Of a stretch of DNA of 28,053 nt, positions 23,346-28,053 are shown in pieces; position 1 is the stretch's first letter, and the number at the start of each line of letters is the position of its first letter. Position numbers and translations under genes: made by a program. The DNA is taken from NCBI GenBank assembly GCA_001791715.1, contig MGFD01000055.1, positions 1-28,053 of the forward strand. The letters run 5' to 3'. The stretch is from Candidatus Uhrbacteria bacterium RIFOXYB2_FULL_45_11. Lineage in GTDB: Bacteria > Patescibacteriota > Patescibacteriia > UBA9934 > GWF2-40-263. The notes under the pieces are model-generated. The model was not told the DNA's origin and ran no database searches. It saw only the letters and a list, made by a program, of their open reading frames with translations.

Positions 23346-23372
23346 TAAAAAAGAAGATGTTTTTACATCTTC
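23346..23372 (-). terminator. intrinsic terminator overlapping the end of the PLP-fold gene
   Basis: On the minus strand GAAGATGT-AAAA-ACATCTTC is followed by six T residues. The stem includes the last codons and the TAA stop. Confidence 0.93.
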
Positions 23373-24274
23373 AGTTGAGAGGGCTGTGTGTCAGGTTGAG
23401 AAATATTTGTCTCGTCTAAAAGGTATGAATTAACGAAGCCATCCGTCAAAATTGGAATGAGATCGATTTGCTGATCAGGGTTAATGTGTTCCAAATGTCG
23501 CAAGGCTGCAACGAGAGATTCGGATGATATCATTCCAAAAGGGAGTTCGGTTTTTGGAGAAATACTCCGTAACATATAGAGAGCTTCGTCGAATGAAACG
23601 TATTCAAGTGGATGGATTTTGATTCGATTATTTATATGCGCAATCATTTCCAGTTGTTGTAGGCTGTGTGTGTTGTCGTAAAATGGACTTACAGCAACAA
23701 GCTCATGAAATTCCTCTGGTTGCTCTTGTAGGAAGGCTGCTCCTGCCATACAAAGAGATCCTGTTCCACACGGAAGAAAAATACGCATTGGACGTAAAAT
23801 CCCATCTATAGGGAGGAGTTTTTTGAGCGGTTTGAAAATCTTTTCAAGATAAATGTCACGACACGTTTCAAGATCAAGTTGGTTGAACAGAAAACGAGCG
23901 GATGATTGCGCAGTATATGCTGTAGCTACCGGTGAGACTTCCGAGGAAAGTTTTTCGAACGGAGTACACTGTACGTTTGCACCCATAAGAAACATAAGTT
24001 GTTTGATTCTTTCAGGAGTACTTTTTGGAAGAAAGATTGTGGCATGTAATCCAGCACGTTGTGCAAAATACGCCACACAAACTCCAAAATTTCCAACACT
24101 CGCACAAACAATTTCTTCTATTTCTGGATGTTTGGTAAGTTCTGCTTTTTCAAACAATCCTTGTGCAAGAAAATATTTTGAACAAAGAAGTGGATTTGCA
24201 AACGCATTGACCGTAAACAAGCGTGCAGCTTTCCCATTTCCTGCAGGAAATGTGATTGGTTGAATGAACGTCAT
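23363..24274 (-). CDS. PLP-dependent threonine synthase/cysteine synthase-like fold protein
   Basis: The 303-residue protein belongs to the fold type II PLP enzymes. It has NPLLCSKYF with the candidate Schiff-base Lys (K33), ASVGNFGVCVAYFAQRAGLHATIFLP, corresponding to the Asn-containing substrate loop, and the phosphate-binding PCGTGSLCMAG. The N-terminus is short compared with about 320-420 residues in full enzymes. The C-terminal Ser usually near PLP N1 is not obvious. The exact reaction cannot be assigned; threonine synthase, threonine dehydratase or a desulfhydrase are possible. The start at 24274 has AGGAGG 5 nt upstream. It is monocistronic, with its own TTGACA promoter and a terminator that overlaps the stop. 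Confidence 0.85.
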   Translation of the reverse strand: MTFIQPITFPAGNGKAARLFTVNAFANPLLCSKYFLAQGLFEKAELTKHPEIEEIVCASVGNFGVCVAYFAQRAGLHATIFLPKSTPERIKQLMFLMGANVQCTPFEKLSSEVSPVATAYTAQSSARFLFNQLDLETCRDIYLEKIFKPLKKLLPIDGILRPMRIFLPCGTGSLCMAGAAFLQEQPEEFHELVAVSPFYDNTHSLQQLEMIAHINNRIKIHPLEYVSFDEALYMLRSISPKTELPFGMISSESLVAALRHLEHINPDQQIDLIPILTDGFVNSYLLDETNISQPDTQPSQLKM

Positions 24275-24291
24275 GAGCACCTCCTGGGTAT

Positions 24292-24320
24292 TCTTTATCT
24301 TTAATTAAATGAAGTGTCAA
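24292..24320 (-). promoter_or_regulatory. promoter of the PLP-fold gene
   Basis: On the minus strand TTGACA (24315-24320), 17 nt, then TAAAGA (24292-24297). The -35 is perfect and the -10 weak. Confidence 0.6.
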
Positions 24321-24336
24321 TCATTTGTTGGCAATT

Positions 24337-24367
24337 AAAAAAAGCCAGTATCGAAAACTTGAGTGGC
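24337..24367 (-). terminator. possible weak terminator of the glycine-zipper gene
   Basis: On the minus strand GCCA and TGGC enclose a 16-nt loop and are followed by seven T residues. The stem is short, so this is tentative. Confidence 0.35.
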
Positions 24368-24402
24368 AAGGAATTCGATCTGGGCTTTAGTTGATGTGAG
24401 CG

Positions 24403-24630
24403 TCAAGATTCACAAGCTGGACGATTATTGTTCGATCCGTTGTTGCGCGAGCTTGATGAGCTTGATCCGGAACGAGAAGAGTCGCTGGAGCCGCGACTTT
24501 GAGTTGCGGCGCCGCCAACAATGAAGCCAATTGCCGCACCAATAGGTCCAGCGATAGAGGCACCGATAACCGCACCGGCAACAGCACCACCAGCACCGGA
24601 ATTAGAGGAGTTATTACACTTCTCACACAT
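24403..24630 (-). CDS. small glycine-zipper membrane protein with terminal cysteines
   Basis: The 75-residue protein has MCEKCNN at the start, a Gly/Ala-rich hydrophobic region AGGAVAGAVIGASIAGPIGAAIG with GxxxG spacing (glycine zipper, about 13-40), then a Ser/Asn-rich tail (SSDSSRSGSSSSSS) and a final ACES. Glycine zippers drive helix packing or membrane insertion; the Ser-rich tail is probably disordered. The start at 24630 is chosen because GAGGT lies 6 nt upstream; an ATG 39 nt further out lacks such a site. The function is unknown. It lies inside the segment flanked by the 24-bp direct repeats. Confidence 0.7.
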   Translation of the reverse strand: MCEKCNNSSNSGAGGAVAGAVIGASIAGPIGAAIGFIVGGAATQSRGSSDSSRSGSSSSSSRNNGSNNNRPACES

Positions 24631-24764
24631 GGGACACCTCACAAAAGTACAAGAAACGATCGATCTCACATTAAATCAATCTTTTCTTGTGATAAACTAG
24701 ACGCACAATCTCTCACAAACAAAGCTTAGTCCTCGTTGTTTTAAATGTAAAGAAAATATATTTT

Positions 24765-24788
24765 CGTGATTTATCCCCACAAACTTTT
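24765..24788 (+). repeat. 24-bp direct repeat, right copy
   Basis: Identical to 23316-23339. It contains the stop codon and the last five codons (SLWG and part of Lys) of the minus-strand gene at 24771. An unrelated short AT palindrome, GAAAATATATTTTC, lies just before it. Confidence 0.92.
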
Positions 24789-25163
24789 CTTTTTTCCGTC
24801 ATCTTTTTTTTCTTTTTGCGTTGCGACAAGGGGAGTGCCCGCAGAATCGCCACGTTCCGTATTTTTCCAATGATTCACCCAAGCAACAATATATTTCATC
24901 TCTTGTTCAACGAGCGAGCCTTCATATTCACCAGAGTGGGCGTGCGAGCCTTCATACGTGGCCGCTTTTTGATCGATGTGGAGATTGACCTGTAATCCAC
25001 CGTCTTTATCTTCAACGTATGCGTGATACCGAGGGAAGTCTCCGCCAGAGACGCGTTTGATAAAGGCGGTTTGACCAGAGAATTTTGTTTGCTCGCCATA
25101 CCCAAGACGGCGCAATAAATTACGTGCGTTATCGGTGAGTGGACCAGGAATAAACGTTTTCAT
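24771..25163 (-). CDS. conserved-looking protein of unknown function ending in KKKSLWG
   Basis: The 130-residue soluble protein has a compact domain: GYGEQTKFSGQTAFIKRVSGG, YHAYVEDKDGGLQVNLHIDQK, then THAHSGEYEG-like SHAHSGEYEGSLVEQE. A charged Lys/Asp-rich tail (EKKDDGKKKSLWG) follows. I do not recognise a named family. The Asp/His/Glu pattern could bind metal, but this is a guess. A TATGAT box lies only 8 nt before the ATG, so the transcript appears leaderless, unlike the other genes of this minus-strand series. The last codons and stop form the right copy of the 24-bp direct repeat. Confidence 0.75.
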   Translation of the reverse strand: MKTFIPGPLTDNARNLLRRLGYGEQTKFSGQTAFIKRVSGGDFPRYHAYVEDKDGGLQVNLHIDQKAATYEGSHAHSGEYEGSLVEQEMKYIVAWVNHWKNTERGDSAGTPLVATQKEKKDDGKKKSLWG

Positions 25164-25171
25164 ACGTGTAC

Positions 25172-25177
25172 ATCATA
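25172..25177 (-). promoter_or_regulatory. -10 box of the KSLWG gene, probably leaderless
   Basis: TATGAT on the minus strand, 8 nt before the ATG at 25163. It lies directly downstream of the terminator of the next gene and overlaps its tail. Confidence 0.45.
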
Positions 25178-25181
25178 AAAG

Positions 25182-25209
25182 AAAAAACGATCCAATGGAA
25201 GGATCGTTT
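25182..25209 (-). terminator. intrinsic terminator of the pseudo-receiver gene
   Basis: On the minus strand AAACGATCC pairs with GGATCGTTT across a 7-nt loop, followed by a T-run. Stem of 9 bp. Confidence 0.93.
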
Positions 25210-25213
25210 GAGA

Positions 25214-25774
25214 TTACGTATTGTCAAAGAATGTTTGCGCAAAATTTCTAGGATTGGCTTTTTTCCATGATTTTTTTATGCGCTTTTTTTTCTTTGCTTT
25301 GGGCGTGCTTTCAAACAAGTTAAGCACTTCGTAGATTTTGCTTGGCAAATTGTTCCGGGTTGCGTAGGTATTGCATCCGGCAACAATCATTTCTTGCTGT
25401 CCTTCAAAGTGATCCGCAACCCCAATGATGGGTTTGCGATAAAACCTACGAAGGTACTGAATGAACGGGAGTGCACGAATGACGGCGTGTTCTTTCAAGA
25501 CTTCTGTCGTTGAAGCAGGAATGTACACGCCCTTTTTTTTGACGGTTTTTTTGGTGATCGATTCAGGAACACAAATCGTTTTCAGTTCTTTTTTGATTTC
25601 TGTAAACGACTCAATGATCACAAGCGCAAACGGAGGGGATTCCGCAATGAGTTCTTTTGCGTCATCGAGCGTGTGCACCATCGTGACATGGAATTTTTTT
25701 CCAAGTTCTGTTTTCCACACCTCCAGATAAGAGTCGTTCTGATCGACGATGAGAATTCTCCGCTGTCTCGGCAC
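25214..25774 (-). CDS. pseudo-receiver protein with Glu at the phosphoacceptor site and a basic tail
   Basis: The 186-residue protein starts with a receiver-like fold, ILIVDQND (D11, D14), but the phosphoacceptor position is Glu in LVIIESF (E55), the Thr/Ser position is Ala (IGVAD), and the conserved Lys lies in a changed context (YATRNN). About 35 extra residues (LKTICVPESITKKTVKKKG) are inserted after E55. A strongly basic tail follows (KAKKKKRIKKSWKKANP). It may be locked in an active-like state and bind nucleic acid or acidic partners; this is inference. The GTG at 25774 is chosen because GGAGGA precedes it by 4 nt, and longer starts lie upstream of the predicted transcription start or in a terminator. 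Confidence 0.8.
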   Translation of the reverse strand: MPRQRRILIVDQNDSYLEVWKTELGKKFHVTMVHTLDDAKELIAESPPFALVIIESFTEIKKELKTICVPESITKKTVKKKGVYIPASTTEVLKEHAVIRALPFIQYLRRFYRKPIIGVADHFEGQQEMIVAGCNTYATRNNLPSKIYEVLNLFESTPKAKKKKRIKKSWKKANPRNFAQTFFDNT

Positions 25775-25799
25775 GGTGTCCTCCAAGAAAAGCGATGCA

Positions 25800-25828
25800 A
25801 GCATAGCGCGTTTTGCGTGTTTTGTCAA
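25800..25828 (-). promoter_or_regulatory. promoter of the pseudo-receiver gene
   Basis: TTGACA (25823-25828), a 17-nt spacer and TATGCT (25800-25805) on the minus strand. The predicted start near 25793 supports the GTG start at 25774. Confidence 0.8.
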
Positions 25829-25830
25829 TG

Positions 25831-25854
25831 AAAAAACACCCATGTTTGGGTGTT
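25831..25854 (-). terminator. intrinsic terminator of the first DGW receiver gene
   Basis: AACACCC and GGGTGTT flank a 6-nt loop, followed by six T residues on the minus strand. Confidence 0.93.
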
Positions 25855-25861
25855 GAGAGAT

Positions 25862-26233
25862 TCACGTATGTGAACGTGGGAGACGTGTCGATGTGAGCTG
25901 TTTAACAAGACGCGGAACGTCTAATTTGGACGCTGCGGCCAAACTACATCCTGCGATTTGTTGCTGCATGCGCGTATTTGGACAGGAAGACATAGCAATG
26001 ATGTGCCCGTCATATGTGTACGTGTGACGAATTGTCCGAATAAGATCACACGTGTCGGTATGCTCACCTCCTAGCCAGCCATCCATGAGAATGGCATGAA
26101 TGTGTGGAGTTGTCTTCAGGTGATCAAGAGCTTGTTGTTTGGTTTTTGCAACTTTGACATCAAGCCCCTGTTTTTTTAGATGAATCGTCAAAACGCGAAT
26201 GATCGGTTCATCATCTTCTACGAGCAATACCAC
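25862..26233 (-). CDS. receiver-only response regulator, DGW family, copy 1
   Basis: This 123-residue single receiver domain has the acidic patch VEDDE (D7, D8), phosphoacceptor D51 in ILMDGWLGG, Ser at the switch position (AMSS, S82) and the conserved Lys (K103). There is no output domain. It is a clear paralog of the protein at 26947 (TKQQALD, D-G-W, TDTCDLI, GH-IAMSS, and a GC near residue 95). Such single-domain regulators act by protein contact, as CheY or Spo0F do. The start is GTG with AAGGAG 5 nt upstream. It is monocistronic. A likely kinase partner is the FNR-kinase at 15207, but nothing in the sequence proves it. Confidence 0.88.
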   Translation of the reverse strand: MVLLVEDDEPIIRVLTIHLKKQGLDVKVAKTKQQALDHLKTTPHIHAILMDGWLGGEHTDTCDLIRTIRHTYTYDGHIIAMSSCPNTRMQQQIAGCSLAAASKLDVPRLVKQLTSTRLPRSHT

Positions 26234-26271
26234 ATGACTCCTTTAAAGAACGTGAAACAAGTTGGGGCGGT

Positions 26272-26300
26272 ATTTTAACGGTGTAGATCGATTTTGTCAA
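26272..26300 (-). promoter_or_regulatory. promoter of DGW receiver gene 1
   Basis: TTGACA (26295-26300), a 17-nt spacer and TAAAAT (26272-26277) on the minus strand. Confidence 0.85.
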
Positions 26301-26314
26301 TGGAGGTTGCGGAT

Positions 26315-26346
26315 AAAAAAACGCTCACACCAAACGGTGACGAGCG
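26315..26346 (-). terminator. intrinsic terminator overlapping the end of the two-helix membrane protein gene
   Basis: On the minus strand CGCTCGTCACC pairs with GGTGTGAGCG (one bulge) over loop GTTT, followed by seven T residues. The stop codon lies in the 3' arm. Confidence 0.8.
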
Positions 26347-26795
26347 CGACGAGGAGGTTTTGCGTAATGTGGTCGAAGAAGGGAGTGTGTCTGTAATTCG
26401 AGCTCTTCATCAAGCAAAATAAGTTGATTCAAGACGTTCGATGCGCTTGGTGTGAAAAAAAGCTGTTGAAGTTTTCGGATTTGCTTGGTGCGCATTGGTC
26501 CAAACACCAAAAACGAGAAAATGAGATATCCTGTCACGTAACAAATACAGGCGCTTACGCATTCAAGAAGGATAAAAAAGCGTTCCGCGTCTTCTGTTGT
26601 TTGTTGTTCAGATGTGCCAAAAGGAGCGAGAAACGGAAGACAAAGACAGGGGAGTGCCGTGAAAAACGGCAATCGACTGTACAGACGAATGTGATCGAGT
26701 GTGGCGTAAATGTGATACGCGATTTTACGATCTTGCTCTTGTAGTTGATCGATCCAATCAAACAGAGCGAGTTTGCGCATGATAAATCGACGCAT
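26325..26795 (-). CDS. two-helix membrane protein of unknown function
   Basis: The 156-residue protein has two hydrophobic segments, about 42-59 (LPFFTALPCLCLPFLAPF) and 74-99 (ILLECVSACICYVTGYLIF), with charged, probably cytoplasmic ends (ELELQTHSLLRPHYAKPPRR). No family is recognised. It lies between two receiver genes and has its own terminator, which supports a real gene. The start is uncertain: ATG at 26795 or 26780 have poor ribosome sites. A strong AGGAGG and ATG (26832) further upstream begin a frame that stops after three codons and would join this gene only by a +1 shift. Confidence 0.65.
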   Translation of the reverse strand: MRRFIMRKLALFDWIDQLQEQDRKIAYHIYATLDHIRLYSRLPFFTALPCLCLPFLAPFGTSEQQTTEDAERFFILLECVSACICYVTGYLIFSFLVFGPMRTKQIRKLQQLFFTPSASNVLNQLILLDEELELQTHSLLRPHYAKPPRRARHRLV

Positions 26796-26884
26796 GTGGA
26801 CTCGGTGAGCAACATTGAGCTCAAGATTCCATGCTAGTCCTCCTGTCCAAAATGTAAAGATCGCTTATCCACTTTTTGAAAAAG

Positions 26885-26916
26885 AAAAACCACCCGAAGC
26901 GCATGGCGATGGGTGG
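26885..26916 (-). terminator. intrinsic terminator of DGW receiver gene 2
   Basis: CCACCC and GGGTGG enclose a 15-nt loop and are followed by TTTTTC on the minus strand. The stop codon at 26947 lies 30 nt upstream. Confidence 0.75.
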
Positions 26917-26946
26917 CAAGATGCTTGCTCTGAGCAGTTGCTGAAT

Positions 26947-27324
26947 TCATGTTGCTTGTACTTCTTCTTTTTGCTCACGCCTGAGCAAGTCAATGACCAG
27001 GTTTGCTGCCCGGTGCTTTTGCGAAGATTCGTGAGTGCACCCAGCAGCCATTTGTTTTGCGCGCGTTTCATTTCGGCTCGACATCGCAATCAAATGACCA
27101 CCATAAGCATCCTTGCGGAAGTGCTCAATGAGATCACACGTGTCTGTTGCGCCGTCCATCCAGCCATCAACGAGAATGGCAAAAAAGTCAGGATTGGCGT
27201 TGAATGCGTCTAATGCTTGCTGCTTTGTGGCGGCGATAATCGGCGTGAACCCACTGAATTCAAGTATGTCTTGGATGGAAGAACTCATGAGAGTCTCGTC
27301 CTCAATGATCAGTACGCGCTTCAT
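26947..27324 (-). CDS. receiver-only response regulator, DGW family, copy 2
   Basis: This 125-residue receiver has IEDE (D9), phosphoacceptor D53 in ILVDGWMDG, and AMSS. It shares TKQQALD, DGW, TDTCDLI and AAGC with the protein at 25862, so the two are paralogs. The Lys near the end (SSQKHRA) may be the conserved one. No output domain is present. The start at 27324 has AGGAG 6 nt upstream. The longer frame from 27396 runs through the promoter and is rejected. It is transcribed divergently from the canonical receiver gene at 27513, so both may share regulation. Confidence 0.88.
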   Translation of the reverse strand: MKRVLIIEDETLMSSSIQDILEFSGFTPIIAATKQQALDAFNANPDFFAILVDGWMDGATDTCDLIEHFRKDAYGGHLIAMSSRNETRAKQMAAGCTHESSQKHRAANLVIDLLRREQKEEVQAT

Positions 27325-27367
27325 GTCTCTCCTGAAAAAAGATATCGAACGACATGTCCGACCGAAA

Positions 27368-27396
27368 AGAATAGTCGAAAAATGACAAAATGTCAA
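27368..27396 (-). promoter_or_regulatory. promoter of DGW receiver gene 2 with a dyad over the -35
   Basis: TTGACA (27391-27396), a 17-nt spacer and TATTCT (27368-27373) on the minus strand. TGACA-AAA-TGTCA (27383-27395) forms a perfect 5-3-5 dyad across the -35. Confidence 0.85.
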
Positions 27397-27424
27397 GGTT
27401 CATTCTCTATGCAAACGAAAAATA

Positions 27425-27433
27425 TGCTATACT
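27425..27433 (+). promoter_or_regulatory. extended -10 promoter of the canonical receiver gene
   Basis: TGC-TATACT (27425-27433). No -35 match. The leader of about 73 nt contains two competing hairpins. Confidence 0.65.
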
Positions 27434-27479
27434 CATCTCATAATGTCTTGTTTTGTGTGTCATTAACAAGAAAACACTA

Positions 27480-27507
27480 CTCGCGTGAAGCGAGAATAAT
27501 TTCACGC
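27480..27507 (+). promoter_or_regulatory. two mutually exclusive hairpins before the receiver start codon
   Basis: Hairpin A: CTCGC-GTGAA-GCGAG (27480-27494). Hairpin B: GCGTGAA (27483-27489) with TTCACGC (27501-27507). They share 27483-27489, so only one can form. Hairpin B ends 5 nt before the ATG; no Shine-Dalgarno is present. Confidence 0.55.
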
Positions 27508-27512
27508 TCCTT

Positions 27513-27893
27513 ATGAGTACATCTAAAATCATTTTAGTTATTGAGGATGAACATCCCATTCTTTTGGTTTTGCGCGATCGTCTGCGGGACGAAGGGTATC
27601 GTATTTTAGAAGCGCGTAACGGGGAAGACGGACTTTCCATTGCTCTAAAAGAACATCCAGATTTGATCGTGCTAGATTTACTTATGCCAATCATGGATGG
27701 TATTTCTGTGTTACGCAATTTGCGGGAAGATGAATGGGGAAAGACGGCAAAAGTCATTGTGCTCACCAATTTGAGCGAAAATGAAAAATTGCAAGAAGCT
27801 CAAACGTTCGGTGTAAACGATTATCTTATTAAAACAGATTGGAAAATCGAAGAAGTGATTGAAAAGATCAAATCAAAACTAATCGAGTCCTAA
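27513..27893 (+). CDS. receiver-only response regulator (CheY-like)
   Basis: The 126-residue protein is a complete, canonical receiver: acidic residues E11, D12 and E13, phosphoacceptor D55 in VLDLLMP, Thr at the switch (T85) and Lys (K107) in YLIKTD. It has no output domain. It is less related to the DGW pair than they are to each other. It could receive phosphate from the FNR-kinase at 15207 or another kinase. It is transcribed from an extended -10 with a long structured leader and ends in a terminator that abuts the tRNA gene. Confidence 0.93.
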   Translation: MSTSKIILVIEDEHPILLVLRDRLRDEGYRILEARNGEDGLSIALKEHPDLIVLDLLMPIMDGISVLRNLREDEWGKTAKVIVLTNLSENEKLQEAQTFGVNDYLIKTDWKIEEVIEKIKSKLIES

Positions 27894-27922
27894 CGGACTT
27901 TGTTATAGTGAATCATGTAATC

Positions 27923-27953
27923 AAAAATCCCCAACGGAAAGTTAGGGATTTTT
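27923..27953 (+). terminator. intrinsic terminator of the receiver gene
   Basis: AAAAATCCC pairs with GGGATTTTT, and an inner AAC with GTT, around a GGAAA loop. It ends 1 nt before the 3' end of the tRNA gene, so it also insulates the convergent tRNA. Confidence 0.92.
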
Positions 27954-27954
27954 C

Positions 27955-28043
27955 TGGCGGAGAGGAGAGGATTCGAACCTCCGATACCTTGCGGCATACG
28001 GTCTTTCCAGGACCGCGCACTAGACCAACTATGCGACCTCTCC
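27955..28043 (-). tRNA. tRNA-Ser (anticodon GGA)
   Basis: On the minus strand the cloverleaf is complete: acceptor GGAGAGG with CCTCTCC, anticodon stem CGGTC with GACCG and loop CTGGAAA (anticodon GGA, reads UCC/UCU), a long variable arm ATGCC-GCAA-GGTAT typical of serine tRNAs, and a T arm with TTCGAAT. The 3' CCA is encoded. Length 89 nt. Confidence 0.96.
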
Positions 28044-28053
28044 ACAAATTTTG

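Noticed and set aside
26555..26824. Minus-strand frame overlapping the membrane protein gene
   Set aside because: Composition is not protein-like, it has no motif, and it is a shadow of the gene in the other frame.

Overview
The window looks like a chromosomal segment of a Candidate Phyla Radiation bacterium (Patescibacteria, most likely a Parcubacteria-type lineage). The reasons are moderate-to-low GC, short intergenic gaps, compact housekeeping genes (lepA, recJ, ligA, gatC, gatA, lgt), a pilM/pseudopilin cluster, many small proteins of unknown function, and short palindromic or tandem repeats inside and between genes, including an in-frame LPTGQAG-encoding palindrome in lgt. TGA is used as a normal stop, so the UGA-as-glycine code of Gracilibacteria/Absconditabacteria does not apply. 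Lineage is inferred from gene content and style, not from a search.

Layout. 1-3940: end of one half-size MFS-like gene and a tandem paralog, then a membrane-anchored thioredoxin-like protein with VKOR (disulfide formation), then a beta-CASP metallo-beta-lactamase nuclease overlapping a phosphoribosyltransferase-like gene. 4013-6682: SWIM/SNF2 ATPase. 6707-7270 (minus): zinc-ribbon protein. 7375-12552: lepA, a cruciform-type repeat, a 31-residue membrane peptide, recJ, a C39-like peptidase with calcium-binding repeats, and RNase HI. 12568-14673: pilM, a second cruciform-type repeat, a receiver-only protein and a pseudopilin. 14797-15054: small HTH protein. 15207-17978: a flavin reductase / six-helix membrane / PAS-PAS / histidine kinase fusion. 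18063-22594: ligA, gatC, gatA, lgt. 22713-23237: DUF218/YdcF-like protein. 23363-27324: a minus-strand series of six or seven short transcription units (PLP-fold enzyme, glycine-zipper peptide, a conserved protein of unknown function, a pseudo-receiver, two paralogous receiver-only proteins, a two-helix membrane protein). 27513-27893: canonical receiver on the plus strand. 27955-28043: tRNA-Ser(GGA) on the minus strand.

How it works together. The plus-strand housekeeping genes mostly lack Shine-Dalgarno sequences, and several have a -10 box 8-12 nt before the ATG, as expected for leaderless mRNAs. The accessory genes instead have TTGACA-N17-TATNNT-type promoters, 30-50 nt leaders and strong AGGAGG-type ribosome sites. 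Signalling is prominent: one large redox-type sensor kinase and five receiver-like proteins (one with Glu at the phosphoacceptor site) without DNA-binding outputs. The most notable items are the FNR-kinase fusion, the receiver cluster, the two initiation regimes, and several families of palindromic or minisatellite repeats, two of them inserted in frame into lgt and ligA.
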